Source: Ligustrum vulgare
Taxonomy: Eukaryota; Streptophyta; Magnoliopsida; Lamiales; Oleaceae
Reading direction: 5' to 3'
Length of the DNA stretch: 64,000 bases
Assembly: GCA_963555705.1 (NCBI GenBank)
Contig: OY743172.1
Span: forward strand, 26,907,446-26,971,445
In this document: in pieces, positions 36,506 through 48,328 of the stretch
Numbering within the stretch: position 1 is the stretch's first letter
How the letters are laid out: each line of letters starts with the position of its first letter
Translations under genes and position numbers: made by a program
Notes under the pieces: generated by a model
Told to the model about the DNA's origin: nothing
What the model saw: the letters and a program-made list of their open reading frames with translations, nothing else
Database searches by the model: none

Positions 36506-36654
36506 ACATTTCATCAAGTAGTTACAATTTATTTAAAAATGCATTTTTATTAAATTGCACACGATAAAAGAAATAAATACGTAGATATTTTCGCAGTTCT
36601 TCAATTAAAGTACGAATTTAGGAATTAAATAAGTGTGTAAAAACACACTTATCA
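34154..36654 (-). repeat. Athila 3' LTR
   Basis: It runs TGTTCGCTACAA...CACTTATCA on the plus strand. It contains a CAG/GCA-rich stretch (about 35050-35480), seven CTGTCACCAGC-type words (about 35680-36170), a 28-bp triplicate (CCCCATGTTTCCAGC..., from about 36350) and a (TA)n run near 36477-36503. Small open frames inside it are by-products of this composition. Confidence 0.95.
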
Positions 36655-36667
36655 CACCCCCAAACTT
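36655..36667 (-). other. Polypurine tract of Athila
   Basis: The minus strand reads AAGTTTGGGGGTG immediately before the 3' LTR start (TGATAAGTG). This is the plus-strand-DNA primer for reverse transcription. Near copies occur upstream at about 37766, 38156 and 38301. Confidence 0.85.
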
Positions 36668-37419
36668 GAGCTGTTGCTCGTCTCGAGCAAAATTATCTAC
36701 TAGTGCAATCACGTAACATGGAAAATAGATCAACAATGTTAGAAGACTTGCAAATTACTAATGAGTGCAAAATTGTATAATCAATTAAAAAGTATGATTC
36801 CAAATAATGCTACCAAAAAGAAGTTTAGCTTATCCGATGTTCGATTGGTGTGTGTGTGTGCAAAGTCACTTTCAATTGTCAATTAAGTTTCGAGAATGTT
36901 GATGAGTAAAGAGGTTTCAAATCAAAACTACCCACCATTAGTGGTCAATGTTTTTTTTTTTTTCCCACTCGTGACATTCATCCCCCAATACATATATTTT
37001 TTTTTTCTTCTCCCGGGATGCAATTCTAGAGGGTGCTCTCAAATCACTCTTTTCTTTTTCCACTCTAGTTTGGGCGTGTTTTACCGACAATCTCAACAAC
37101 CTAGAAATGCGGTGACTCTCCACTAATGAGTGCTTCGACATTCAAGTTTATACTAAGCAATTCAAACCTACTATTCATCTAAAAACCCTTATGCAAGTAC
37201 AAATGCATGATTTCTAACAACTAACGTGATGAATGCTCGTGTCTTCCCCACTCCCTTAAGCTTTCTAATTGACCCATGTAGCGAGCTTTAGGTCGGCAGC
37301 TCCCTGATTTTTTAGATCAAAGGGTACCAGGTTTCAAAATACCCCTACGGACTTATTAACTCGAGTCAAAAAGGCTACGAAGTGGGGTAGACTTATTAAG
37401 CAAATGCAATGATAATGTG

Positions 37420-37462
<43 letters not shown>

Positions 37463-38496
37463 TGTGTGTGTGAGTACCCTGCTCATTAAGCTTTCTAATT
37501 GACCCATGTAGCGAGCTTTCGGCCGATGACTCCCAAGTTTCAAACTTAAGGCACCAAGTTTCAAGATACTCCTACGGGCTTAATTACTCGAGTCAAAAAG
37601 GCTTCGAGATAGGGCAATGTAATGCAAAAAATTAAAAAGGGCTTAGAACTTTAGCATACAGTCATTACTTAGCTTATACTTGGCGAAATACACTCCACAC
37701 AAAATTTATTTCCAACATGCATGGAATCACCACACGTCTAGACCGTCTCCTTCACCGGGTCGACCACCCCCAAACTTATCTTATATTCAGATCAAGAGAT
37801 TTGGAAAACATTAGATAGGTTGATAAAAATAAACAATACTATCTCACAACCTAGTTCATCTACTCCTTTAACCTCTTCACCCTTCAACAATTCCCAAACT
37901 CACCGACAATTAAACATGACTCTTGTGCTCAATGTACATATGATCTTACATGGATAAGCATTTAAAGAAAGTAGCACAAGTAGCACATTTGGTCATAACT
38001 CATGAATTAACAACAATTTCAAACATCAAAGTCTTATAAGCCGGCAAGGCTATCTAGCATGTCAATATTCTCAACAAAATAAACAATTTCAAACATCAAG
38101 ACATCAAGGGCTGGCAAGGCAATGTAAAATGTTCAAAAAGCAACATGATCCTAACACCCCCAAACTTAAATCAAACATTGTCCTCAATGTTGACAATGGC
38201 ATTATAACAAGAGAGGAATGGGTGATTTAACTTCCCCGGATTGATGCGTGTATGATGTTCCAAGTTGACCTAAGCTTTGATTCTCTTGATATGCAAATCT
38301 CCCCCAAACTTGTTGAGGACAAGGTTGCTTAGGAAAAAAAAAAAAAATTTCGACCCTACAAAAGATGGTGATTAACCAAGTTAAACATAATAAAAATGCA
38401 ATAAGTAAATATCAACAAATAATTAAAAGAGTAGAAATTTGGGTTGCCTCCCAAAAAGCGCTTGGTTAAAGTCGTAAGCTCGACTTTTTGATACAA
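36668..38496 (-). other. Athila 3' non-coding region
   Basis: There is no env-like frame. It holds a diverged direct repeat (37256-37390 and 37486-37622, period 230 bp; CTTTCTAATTGACCCATGTA, then GAGTCAAAAAGGCT), a poly-T run near 37421-37458 and three extra copies of the CCCCCAAACTT polypurine-like motif. Confidence 0.8.
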
Positions 38497-41400
38497 TTAC
38501 TCCGGGTTCGCAAGAGGGATGGATGACTTCTCATTTTCATAATGACCCCCCAAGTATGGCTTCAAGCGTTGCCCATTTACTTTGAAGTTCCCTTTACTTC
38601 CATGATAAAGTTCGACCGCTCCATGTGGGAAGATTTGAGCAATGGTGAAAGGTCCCGACCATCTAGAGCGGAGTTTACCGGGGAACAATCGAAGTCTTGA
38701 GTTGTAGAGAAGTACTTGTTGCCCAACTTGGAAGTCCCGCTTCACAATGTTCTTGTCATGCCACCTCTTTGTCTTCTCTTTGTAAATCCGAGCATTTTCA
38801 TATGATTCAAGGCGGAATTCATCAAGCTCATTGAGTTGGAGTAATCTTTTCTCACCGGCCAACTCCATATCAAAATTCAAGACTTTTGTTGCCCAATATG
38901 CACGGTGCTCAAGCTCAACCGGAAGATGACATGCTTTACCAAATAGTAGTCGAAATGGAGACATACCAATGGGGGTCTTGAAAGCGGTGCGGTATGCCCA
39001 TAATGCATCATCCAATTTCTTGGACCAGTCTTTCCTCGAGGCATTCACCGTCACTTCAAGGATCTTTTTCAATTCTCTATTTGAAATTTCAACCTGCCCA
39101 CTTGTTTGCGGATGATAAGGAGTGGATATTCGATGTTTGACTCCATACTTGGTCAAAAGTGAGTCGAAGAGGCGGTTACAAAAGTGTTTTCCTCCATCAC
39201 TAATGATAGCTCGAGGGGTACCATAACGAGTAAAAATATTCTTCTTTAAAAATTTCACGACCACTCGAGCATCATTTGTGGGGAGTGCCACCGCTTCTAC
39301 CCACTTCGACACATAGTCTACTGCAACTAGAATGTATTGATTAGAAAAGGACGATGGAAAAGGTCCCATAAAATCAATACCCCAAACATCGAATATCTCC
39401 ACCTCTAAAATAGAATTTAAGGGCATTTCATTTCGGTTAGAGATATTACCTAATCGTTGGCATCGGTCACATTTGGACACAAGTGTGTGAGCATCTTTGA
39501 ATAAAGTGGGCCAATGAAATCCCGATTGAAGAACCTTTGATGCAGTTTTTACGGCACCAAAATGGCCTCCATAAGGCGATGAGTGACATTGTTCAAGAAT
39601 CTTCTCCATCTCCTCCTCGGGCACACACCTTCTCATGATTTGATCTGGACCCCTTTTGAACAACAACGGGTCATCCCAAAAATAATGCTTGATATCCGCA
39701 AAGAACTTCTTCCTTTGTTGATAAGAGCGGTCCGGGGGAGTGATGCCACTTGCAAGAAAATTCACATGGTCCGCATACCATGGCACACTAGCAGCTTGCA
39801 AAAGATCCATGATTTGGAAAATTTGCTCATCCGGGAATACCTCACTTATTTCTTCATCCAAAATTTCCTCGGTTTGCTCAAGTCTAGATAAGTGATCGGC
39901 TACAAGATTCTCCGTTCCCTTCTTGTCACGAATCTCCAAATCAAACTCTTGGAGGAGAAGAACCCATCTAATTAACCGCGGCTTGGCATCCTTCTTTGCC
40001 AATAAATACTTGAGGGCCGAGTGGTCGGTATACACAATCACCTTGGAGCCAATAAGATATGACCGAAACTTATCAAAAGCAAAGACCACAGCTAGCATTT
40101 CCTTCTCGGTAGTAGCATAATTCAATTGAGCATCGGTCAAGGTCTTACTAGCGTAGTAGATGACATGCAAGAGTTTGTCCTTCCTTTGCCCCAATACAGC
40201 CCCCACGGCATAATCACTTGCATCACACATAAGCTCAAAGGGCAAACTCCAATTCGGAGCCACAATAATTGGTGCCGTGATGAGTTTCTCTTTAAGAGTG
40301 TTAAAAGCTTGAAGACACTCTTTAGAGAAATCATATGTGGTACTCTTCTCAAGCAATGAACACAGTGGCTTCGTGATTTTTGAGAAGTCTTTGATAAACC
40401 TCCTATAAAATCCCGCATGCCCCAAGAAGCTTCTTATACCTTTTACCGAGGTTGGGGGAGGTAATTTTTCGATAACTTGAATTTTTGCCTTATCAACCTC
40501 AATCCCCTCACTTGAAATCCGGTGTCCAAGAACTATCCCCTCACGAACCATGAAATGGCATTTTTCCCAATTTAAAACCAAGTTGGTGTCCTCACATCTT
40601 TTTAGCACCATCCTCAAATTATTCAAACAATCATCAAATGAAGTACCAAAAACTGAGAAGTCATCCATAAATACCTCCATAAATTTCTCCACCATGTCGG
40701 AGAAAATAGCCATCATGCACCTTTGGAAAGTAGCGGGGGCATTGCAGAGACCGAAGGGCATCCTCCTATATGCAAAAGTTCCATATGGGCATGTGAATGT
40801 TGTCTTTTCTTGATCCTCCGGGGCTATAGAAATTTGATTATAGCCCGAATACCCATCTAGGAAGCAATAATGAGAGTGACCCGCCAATCTCTCAAGCATT
40901 TGATCAATGAATGGAAGGGGAAAATGATCCTTCCTAGTAGCATTGTTGAGCTTGCGATAATCAATGCAAACTCTCCACCCCGTCACTGGCCTTGTTGGAA
41001 TAAGCTCATTATTCTCATTCTCCACCACCGTGACACCTCCTTTCTTCGGCACTACTTGCACCGGGCTCACCCATGCACTATCCGAGATTGGATAGATAAT
41101 ACCCGCATCAAGCCACTTCACCACTTCGGTTCTCACCACTTCCTTCATGTTCGGATTTAACCGACGTTGATGCTCCACCGAAGGTTTAAAATCATCTTCC
41201 ATAAGAATTTTGTGCATGCATAATGAAGGGCAAATACCTCGAATATCCGAGATGGTCCATCCAATAGCCTCCTTGTGCTCCCTTAATACCCGAAGCAATT
41301 TGTCTTCCTCCACCTCATTCAATAAATTAGAAATAATGACCGGAAGGGTAGAAGATTCCCCCAAATAAGCATATCTCAAATGAGAAGGAAGAGGCTTTTG

Positions 41401-43914
41401 CTCGAGGGTAGGTGCCTTCTCGAGAGATGGTAGGGGTGGTGAAGAACTCTTTTTCAACTCCTCAAAGTAGGGGGTCCTCTTGTGTTGATACTGTGGTGAT
41501 GCCTCCAAGTAATGAGCCATTTGTTTAACTTCATGATCATCATCCTCAATAGTCAAAGAGTGGGCAATGCAAGACTCCAATGGATCTTTAGAAATCTCAC
41601 GGTTGAAGGAATTTACCACTAGATGATCAATTACATCCACCCGAAAGCATGAGTTGGACTCCGAGGGGTATTTAATGGCCTTCAACACATTGAAAGTGAC
41701 TTGCTCATCTTGCACCCTCAAAATCAATTGCCCTTCTTGCACATCAATGAGCGCTCTCCCGGTTGCTAGAAATGGCCTTCCCAATATGATTGGAATGTCA
41801 TGATCTTCCTCCATGTCTAGAATAATGAAGTCCGCCGGAAAGATGAATTTATCCACCTTCACAAGAACATCCTCAATGATCCCCCGAGGATATTTGATAG
41901 ACCTATCCGCCAATTGTAAAGACACAGTGGTTGCTTTAGCTTCCCCCAATTCCAATTTCCTGAAAATGGACAAAGGCATCAAATTAATGCTAGCACCAAG
42001 ATCACATAAAGCTTTACTAAAATTAACATCACCAATAGTGCATGGAATAGTAAAACTCCCTGGGTCTTTAATTTTTGGAGGAAGCTTGTTTTGAATGATG
42101 GCACTACATTCCTCAGTTAGCATCACCGTCTCATGCTCTTCAAGCCTTCTTTTGTTGGATAGAATATCCTTCATGAACTTGGCATAGCTTGGCATTTGAG
42201 CTAATGCATCGGCGAAAGGAATGTTGATGTGTAGCTTCTTGAATACTTCCAAAAATTTGGCAAATTGACTATCAAGCTTTTGCTTTTGCAACCTTTGAGG
42301 AAATGGAATAGGAGGCACATAAGCCTTGATCGGTGTTGGAGCCTTTGGTGTGGATGCTTCCGGCTCACTTTCCTTTGGCAACTCAACAATTGGTTCGGAT
42401 GCTTGAATATGCTCATTTTCTTCAATGGGAGCCTTGTTTGATTGAGTTGTTGGTTGTGGGGCCGTGATCTCGGGAAATTGCACCCCGCTCCTTGTTGTAA
42501 TAGCTTGAACATTTTCCCTAGGATTTGTTTCGGTGTTGCTAGGCAAAGCTCCTTGTTGCCTTTCCGAGAGAAGTTTAGCTATTTGGCCCACTTGCTTCTC
42601 CAAATTTTTCAAAGAGGCATCATTGCGTTCTTGATATTGCAATTGATGATTTGCTAGCTTGGTGATAGCCTCTTCCCATCCTTCTTTCTTCTCTTGTGGC
42701 TTTGGATTCAACACATTGTGATTGTTGCCATAAGATAGATTAGGATGATTTCTCCAACCGGGATTGTATGTAGGAGCATATGGATTGAATCCTTGGCGTT
42801 GGAAATTTTGAGCATAAGCAACTTGCTCGGTAGATGAAGAACCACTTGCCACCAATGGACACATAGAGCTTTGATGATTAGCCCCACATATATCACATAC
42901 CGGAGGGGCTTGAACCATATTGACGGGCCTAGAGGTTGAAGTAGATAACCCTTCCACTTTCTTGGCTAAGGATTCAATTTTTGACAAGACAAGTGCATAA
43001 TCATCACCTCCACGTGCACCACCAGAATTCCTTGGTGCACTTCTATCCGGCCACATTGCACTTTGTTCACTCATGATTTCAAACAAATCATAAGCTTCCC
43101 GAATGCTCTTTGTTTTGATGGACCCATTAGAGGATGAGTCCACATTTGAACGGCAAGGAGGAGTCAGCCCGGCATAGAAGTGGTTGACTTGTTGCCCCAA
43201 TATAATTCCATGATTTGGGCACTTCCTAAGCATATCCTTGAATCTCTCCCATGCTTCATGAAAGCTCTCCATCTCGAATTGTTGAAATGTAGTAATATCA
43301 TGCTTGAGTTTAGCAACTCTAGATGGTGGGAAAAATTTTGTAGTGAACCTTTGGACAAACTCCACCCAAGTCGTGATACTCCCCGGAGGCAAAGTGTCAA
43401 GCCATTCTCTTGCTTTATCCTTCAAAGTATGTACAAATAATCTCATCCGGATTGCCTCCACATTCACACCCTCATAGTTGAAGTTGCTACAAATCTCTAG
43501 GAACCGTACCACATGAGCATGTGGATTTTCATCGGTCCTCCCATAGAATGAGATGGTGTTGGAGAATAAATTGATGACATCCGGCCGAAGTTGGAAATTT
43601 GGGTGATTGTAGGAGGGATAGACAATGCTTGATTGATTCTCGACAATAGGAGGATTCATGAAATCCCCAAAAAGCATGTCTTCTTCATTAACAACGGGCA
43701 CTTGAGCTCGAGCTGCTTGAGGAACAAAACCGGGTGGGATTCCACCCCTTGGAGGAATTGCAGCTGGAGCATTAAGCTCGATGTTAACTCTTTCTCCTTC
43801 CATCCCAGTAAGAAGTTGTCTCCTAGCTTCCCGTTGTTCCCTTAACCTTCGTCGAAAAGTCCCTTCGATATCCGGATCTATTTCAACTAGATCAAGACTT
43901 CTACTTCGACGCAT
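38497..43914 (-). CDS. Athila gag-pol polyprotein
   Basis: A single open frame of about 1805 codons from ATG 43914 (an in-frame TAA lies 9 bp upstream) to the stop at 38497. Order: gag (about 110-260: [26 protein letters not shown]); zinc knuckle [13 protein letters not shown] near 341; protease with [12 protein letters not shown] near 636 (D-L-G, as in Athila); reverse transcriptase (about 930-1110) with [10 protein letters not shown] near 1083; RNase H ([33 protein letters not shown]); integrase with HHCC zinc finger (about 1451-1481) and D-D-E in [17 protein letters not shown] and GQVEISNRE; no chromodomain. Translation yields the capsid and enzymes needed to copy the element into new sites. 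All catalytic motifs look intact. Confidence 0.96.
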   Translation of the reverse strand: MRRSRSLDLVEIDPDIEGTFRRRLREQREARRQLLTGMEGERVNIELNAPAAIPPRGGIPPGFVPQAARAQVPVVNEEDMLFGDFMNPPIVENQSSIVYPSYNHPNFQLRPDVINLFSNTISFYGRTDENPHAHVVRFLEICSNFNYEGVNVEAIRMRLFVHTLKDKAREWLDTLPPGSITTWVEFVQRFTTKFFPPSRVAKLKHDITTFQQFEMESFHEAWERFKDMLRKCPNHGIILGQQVNHFYAGLTPPCRSNVDSSSNGSIKTKSIREAYDLFEIMSEQSAMWPDRSAPRNSGGARGGDDYALVLSKIESLAKKVEGLSTSTSRPVNMVQAPPVCDICGANHQSSMCPLVASGSSSTEQVAYAQNFQRQGFNPYAPTYNPGWRNHPNLSYGNNHNVLNPKPQEKKEGWEEAITKLANHQLQYQERNDASLKNLEKQVGQIAKLLSERQQGALPSNTETNPRENVQAITTRSGVQFPEITAPQPTTQSNKAPIEENEHIQASEPIVELPKESEPEASTPKAPTPIKAYVPPIPFPQRLQKQKLDSQFAKFLEVFKKLHINIPFADALAQMPSYAKFMKDILSNKRRLEEHETVMLTEECSAIIQNKLPPKIKDPGSFTIPCTIGDVNFSKALCDLGASINLMPLSIFRKLELGEAKATTVSLQLADRSIKYPRGIIEDVLVKVDKFIFPADFIILDMEEDHDIPIILGRPFLATGRALIDVQEGQLILRVQDEQVTFNVLKAIKYPSESNSCFRVDVIDHLVVNSFNREISKDPLESCIAHSLTIEDDDHEVKQMAHYLEASPQYQHKRTPYFEELKKSSSPPLPSLEKAPTLEQKPLPSHLRYAYLGESSTLPVIISNLLNEVEEDKLLRVLREHKEAIGWTISDIRGICPSLCMHKILMEDDFKPSVEHQRRLNPNMKEVVRTEVVKWLDAGIIYPISDSAWVSPVQVVPKKGGVTVVENENNELIPTRPVTGWRVCIDYRKLNNATRKDHFPLPFIDQMLERLAGHSHYCFLDGYSGYNQISIAPEDQEKTTFTCPYGTFAYRRMPFGLCNAPATFQRCMMAIFSDMVEKFMEVFMDDFSVFGTSFDDCLNNLRMVLKRCEDTNLVLNWEKCHFMVREGIVLGHRISSEGIEVDKAKIQVIEKLPPPTSVKGIRSFLGHAGFYRRFIKDFSKITKPLCSLLEKSTTYDFSKECLQAFNTLKEKLITAPIIVAPNWSLPFELMCDASDYAVGAVLGQRKDKLLHVIYYASKTLTDAQLNYATTEKEMLAVVFAFDKFRSYLIGSKVIVYTDHSALKYLLAKKDAKPRLIRWVLLLQEFDLEIRDKKGTENLVADHLSRLEQTEEILDEEISEVFPDEQIFQIMDLLQAASVPWYADHVNFLASGITPPDRSYQQRKKFFADIKHYFWDDPLLFKRGPDQIMRRCVPEEEMEKILEQCHSSPYGGHFGAVKTASKVLQSGFHWPTLFKDAHTLVSKCDRCQRLGNISNRNEMPLNSILEVEIFDVWGIDFMGPFPSSFSNQYILVAVDYVSKWVEAVALPTNDARVVVKFLKKNIFTRYGTPRAIISDGGKHFCNRLFDSLLTKYGVKHRISTPYHPQTSGQVEISNRELKKILEVTVNASRKDWSKKLDDALWAYRTAFKTPIGMSPFRLLFGKACHLPVELEHRAYWATKVLNFDMELAGEKRLLQLNELDEFRLESYENARIYKEKTKRWHDKNIVKRDFQVGQQVLLYNSRLRLFPGKLRSRWSGPFTIAQIFPHGAVELYHGSKGNFKVNGQRLKPYLGGHYENEKSSIPLANPE

Positions 43915-44044
43915 GCACAATTAATAACCTAGAACAACACAAGAGATTAGAAGATTTCTTACACAAAATAAAATTTATACAAGAAATAAAAGTAACCAAT
44001 AGTTAAGACTAATTTCAACTAAAATGTAATTTAAATAGAAACAA

Positions 44045-44062
44045 TCCCCGGCAACGGCGCCA
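44045..44062 (-). other. Primer binding site, tRNA-Asp
   Basis: The minus strand reads TGGCGCCGTTGCCGGGGA, complementary to the 3' end of plant tRNA-Asp, six bases after the 5' LTR end. Minus-strand DNA synthesis would start here. Confidence 0.9.
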
Positions 44063-44068
44063 AAAACT

Positions 44069-46380
44069 TGTTCGCTACAAACACACCGCAAGTGCACGAG
44101 TCGCATACAAGTGATAGTGGACTAATTGAGTCCGGTTTATCGATCCCACAAGGATTGTCTATTTCAACTACACTTTACTATAATTAATTTTAACAAGAAA
44201 CACACACAATAAAAGTTTGTTTGGGGAAAGTTTTCGTACTAAAATTAAAGTTGCAATTATAAATAAATAACTAGAAAAATAGTGATGAAAAGATGATAAA
44301 GGAGTGTTGGGATTCTTGATTCCACTTGACCATTACCTAATTGAATTATCAACAAGCACATAGAAACGCAATTCATTAATCATGTTAGACCCGATTTTCC
44401 AAGCTTAGCCAATTACCTCTCTCGAGTGAAATCAACCCTAATTAGTGGCATTAACCTACTATATCTCTATGTCGATTAAAAACACACCAATTGCATTAAA
44501 CCTTTGTGAAAATAGCTCAATGGATCATCTAGGGTTTTAGGTATATCTCTATCCTAAACAAGAACCTAGAGCAAATATTGTATTGATCTAGAATACACAA
44601 CAATTTCTCAATAATTGCACATCCCATGAAACCTAAGCATAAATGTGGCCACAATAAATGCTAGTCAATAAATACAACAATAAATGCACAAGATAATAAA
44701 AAGCTTAAATTCTTAATACAAGCATTAAAATCAATCAAGTTAGGTCAAGCTTCATCAATAATCCCAACACTTTAAATTTAGCTAAACATGCGTTCGAAAA
44801 TTAAAAATAACATGAAGCAGTAAAATAAAACCCGGAATTAGAAGGTTGTTGAAATTTGCATCAAGGTCCTCCAACTATCAAACTATGTGCAAATCAGTCC
44901 CTGAACTTTAGTTTGAATCATCCTGCAGTGAGCCCCAACTAGAACCAGATTCCTTCCATTCCAATTCCAGCCATGGCAGCAGGCACCAGCATCAAACCAG
45001 CAATTCAGCAAATCCAGCAAATCAGCACCAGCAGCACAGAAATTCAGCAATTCAGCAACAATGTCATCTTCAACCAGCAGCAGCAGGCTATCTGGAATCA
45101 GCAACAGCAGCCTTCAGTCCCCACAGCAGCATTCCAGCAGTGTTAAGCAGTTCCAGTTGCACCAGCATCAGCAGCGTCCTCAGCAATGTTGGTTATCAGC
45201 AGCAACATTTGTTCACCAGCAATACAGGCAGCCTGTTTCTGTCTCGCTCTAGCAGCTCTCCTCCAGCAATATGGGTTCCAGCAGCCTTCACCAGCAGTGT
45301 GCCAGCTTCTCAGCAACTGCACTCCTACGCAGCAGCAGCAATTCGTTTCAGCGGCAGGCTGTCCCAGCAGCAGCGTCTCCCTTGCAGTCCAGCAGTATTA
45401 GCGTCTTGCAGTCCAGCCCCTCTTAGCAGAACCAACAACCACTACTGCCACCAGCAAGCTAGCAGCCTAATGCTGATCTCCTTCTTCCGGTTCCTCCAGT
45501 AACTCACTTTCCTCCCCCTGTTGGCAGCAGTCTCCAGCTTCAGCAATAGCAGTCTCCTTGCATTTACAGTAGCCAGTAACAATTTAGCTGCTGTCACCAG
45601 CCTTGCGTCTGGTTTTTTTCCTAATAAATAAACCCAGCAACTGGACAATAATTCCCACTGCTGCTGTCACCAGCAGTGCACCTCCCTTCTTCCTTCTATC
45701 AATCTGTTTATGTACCAATCTATCTACCAAATAAAACCAGTAACTAGGCTGCTGTCACCAGCCCAATTTCCCACCGGTTTCTCCCTTGGCTGCCTTTCAA
45801 TCACCGGTGGTTATCAATAGCCACTGTCACCAGCTACTGAACTTCACCCCCGGTTTCACTCTACAGTCCTTCTTCTTCCTCTCTGGTCGTTTTCAGTTGC
45901 TCCTGTCACCAGCAACCTTCTCAGCACCTTAATGTTACCAGCTTGCAGTCACCAGCAGAGTCCTCAATGCAGCAACAGAACTTCAACAAACCAGTAAGAA
46001 TTTCTTCTACTCCAGCCTCTGGTTTACTTCGCAGGCTAGCAGCAAGAGCAGCTCCGGTGGTCACAATTGATGCTGTCACCAGCAATTGCATTCAACCCCT
46101 CGGTTTCTCTCCCTCCTTCTCCTCTGCTGCTTGTATGTATATATGTAAAATGTATCCTCCTATCAGCCTGCAGCACCTCCCACGTTCTGCCCATCCAACT
46201 TTCTTCAGCCCATATTTATTTTCTCACTTTCCACCAGCCACCATGCCTTGTTCCCCATCATGCTTCCCCATGTTTCCAGCTTTTGTGTCTTCTCCCCATG
46301 TTTCCAGCTTTTGTGTCTTCTCCCCATGTTTCCAGCTTTCTTTTGTTTACTTTCCCCTACTCTCCTGTTTTGTGTGTGTA

Positions 46381-46420
<40 letters not shown>

Positions 46421-46569
46421 ACATTTCATCAAGTAGTTACAATTTATTTAAAAATGCATTTTTATTAAATTGCACACGATAAAAGAAATAAATACGTAGA
46501 TATTTTCGCAGTTCTTCAATTAAAGTACGAATTTAGGAATTAAATAAGTGTGTAAAAACACACTTATCA
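44069..46569 (-). repeat. Athila 5' LTR
   Basis: Same length and, as far as I can compare, same sequence as 34154-36654. In the minus direction its U3 starts at 46569, so transcription of the element would begin inside it and read toward 34 kb, the same direction as the interrupted Ulp1 gene. Confidence 0.95.
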
Positions 46570-46661
46570 GGATGCAACAGTGAAAACGGTGACACAGGTT
46601 GGTAAACTTGGTAAAAATGGAAATGAGATATAACATTGTGACGTCAGTGTAATAAATATAC

Positions 46662-47802
46662 CTGTTCATTGTCAAATTTGGATTCCTGAACCACAGCAGC
46701 TACTATTTTATCCAGATTTCCTTGTATTTCATCATTTGGAACTACAAAGTCAGGTCTACTAGATGGTGCAGAAGTTTGGGTGAATCCCATCCCTAAATCA
46801 AAGGATGGAGTTTGACAATATTCAGGGATCTCTTCTTCAACGAAACACTTTCCCTTCCCTTTGGCATCAAACTGTTGTTCTGAGTTTTTTCCTGCCAAAA
46901 AACTTATCCTCAAAAATAGTGGAATGCATGTCTGGAACACAAAGTTATTTCATGGTCATGTGACCTCAGTTAATAAATATACATGCATGTTAAACATTGA
47001 GAATGAGGTTGAGACCCAAAAACAAAAAAAGAAGCATGCATTTGAAGTTACCTCCAACGCCATGCTATATGCTTATCATGATCCCTGTGCATGTCACTCA
47101 ATTTATCTTTAAATGCCTCAAGTGCACTGGATATCATTGCGGAAATAGAATCTGACATGAATGTAATATTTTTCTTTAACTCTGTCATCTCATTCTTCAG
47201 TACATTTTGTGTCTGAACAATTTCTTGCAGTTCTTGGCTCCTGTCTGAACATAGGACCGCAACTTGTGACTTTAGTTCATTCACATCCAAACTCAGATCT
47301 TTGTTCTGTGACTTCACCTGAGCAATTTCATCTTTCAATTCTTTCTTTCAACGCTGAAACACCTGTATACCACAAATTACATTTGTATTAGTTTTGTTTC
47401 AAAGGTAAATAAATTGTTAGTGTAAACTAAACGAATTACGTTATTAGATGGACCCTCCTCTGAATTTGTGTTGTTGGTAAGGATTATATCTTCAAAGGCG
47501 GGGCTCGGACTGTCCATGAGAGCATCCTCATCAAATTCTACCCCAGCTTGATCTGTTGGAGACTCAAACACACCTGATGACTTTTGCTGTGCAGGTGGGG
47601 GATCGACGAAGTCATCATCATCATCATCATTTATTTTATCTTTATGGGCTGATATATCATATGTAATCATCAGTTGACCGGCAATAGGTTTTTGAGCTGA
47701 ACCTACGTCATCACCCGGTTGACGTGGCTTATGGTATTGGACACCAGTCATGTATGGTTGTATCATCTCCAGATCACTAGGATCAAGGTCACACAATTCA
47801 AT
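46662..47802 (-). pseudogene. Ulp1-gene middle exons: acidic linker and coiled coil
   Basis: Exon 47802-47440 (IELCDLDPSDLEMIQPYMTG..., then DDDDDDFVDPPPAQQ) follows the DUF1985 exon in phase 0. Exon 47338-47052 gives a heptad-rich coiled coil (ELKDEIAQVKSQNKDLSLDVNELKSQV..., ending HIAWRW). Its 5' edge is problematic: the sequence before it (GVSALKERIER) is in another frame, suggesting a one-base indel near 47335-47350. Exon about 46930-46662 (KNSEQQFDAKGKGKCFVEEE...ESKFDNEQ) ends at a good donor (CAG|GTATAT) but its start phase does not match the exon before. Confidence 0.65.
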
Positions 47803-47878
47803 CTGTATCCAGAATGAAGGAAACAAAATTGTCTTGGATCAAATAATTACACAAACATGGCTGTAAAGTTCGTGTGGA

Positions 47879-48142
47879 AACCAAGACTGTGACCTGGTGA
47901 AGTATATGTGCTAAGGGTGTTAATAAAAAATAGTAAGACATTTTGACATTCCTATATCACTAATTGAAGCATGAAGTGGGAACTGAATGGCAATAAATGT
48001 GACCTCAGAAAACCAAGACTATGACCTGCTGAACTAATATGTGCTAAGGGTGTTAAACTAATTGAATGACATTTTGACATTCCTATATAACTAATTGAAG
48101 CATGAAGTGTGACCTGATTGACAATACATGTGACCTCAGAAA
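47879..48142 (-). repeat. 132-bp tandem duplication with TGTGACCT in a Ulp1-gene intron
   Basis: Two copies (47879-48010 and 48011-48142) share CCAAGACTRTGACCTG, GTGCTAAGGGTGTTAA, GACATTTTGACATTCC and AATTGAAGCATGAAGTG. Both hold several TGTGACCT or TGTGACCTCAG words. The repeat lies between the DUF1985 exon and the acidic exon. Confidence 0.85.
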
Positions 48143-48328
48143 ATATTTCGTTAGTGACTAGGATGACATATAATGTGACCTCCTAAACACATAGATACTA
48201 CAAAATGTGATAAACTATACTACCATTAGGACATTGAAACGTGCCACATGTAAAAAAGACCATAAGTTGATTGTCATAGTCCGTCCTATCTGTTAAGAGG
48301 CTAACTAAAATTACTTTCAAAAACTTAC

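Larger units (their letters stand above)
34154..46569 (-). mobile_element. Full-length Athila-type Ty3/gypsy retrotransposon, TSD GGATG
   Basis: 12,416 bp. Two 2501-bp LTRs (34154-36654 and 44069-46569) appear identical: every open frame within them translates the same. GGATG flanks both sides (34149-34153 and 46570-46574). The primer site is complementary to tRNA-Asp, and a single gag-pol frame of about 1805 codons is open throughout. A tRNA-Asp primer site, DLGA protease and long LTRs place it in Athila. Identical LTRs, an exact TSD and an open pol imply very recent insertion and possible autonomy. No env-like frame is seen in the 1.8 kb between pol and the polypurine tract. It sits in an intron of the Ulp1 gene, 8 bp upstream of that intron's acceptor AG. 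Confidence 0.96.

Noticed and set aside
35146..36567. Open frames in the Athila LTR (up to 179 residues), repeated at 45061-46482
   Set aside because: Identical in both LTRs because the LTRs are identical; they reflect CAG-rich and (TA)n composition, not genes.
36668..38496. Env-like gene of Athila
   Set aside because: No sizeable frame in the expected position; only repeats and A/T-rich sequence.
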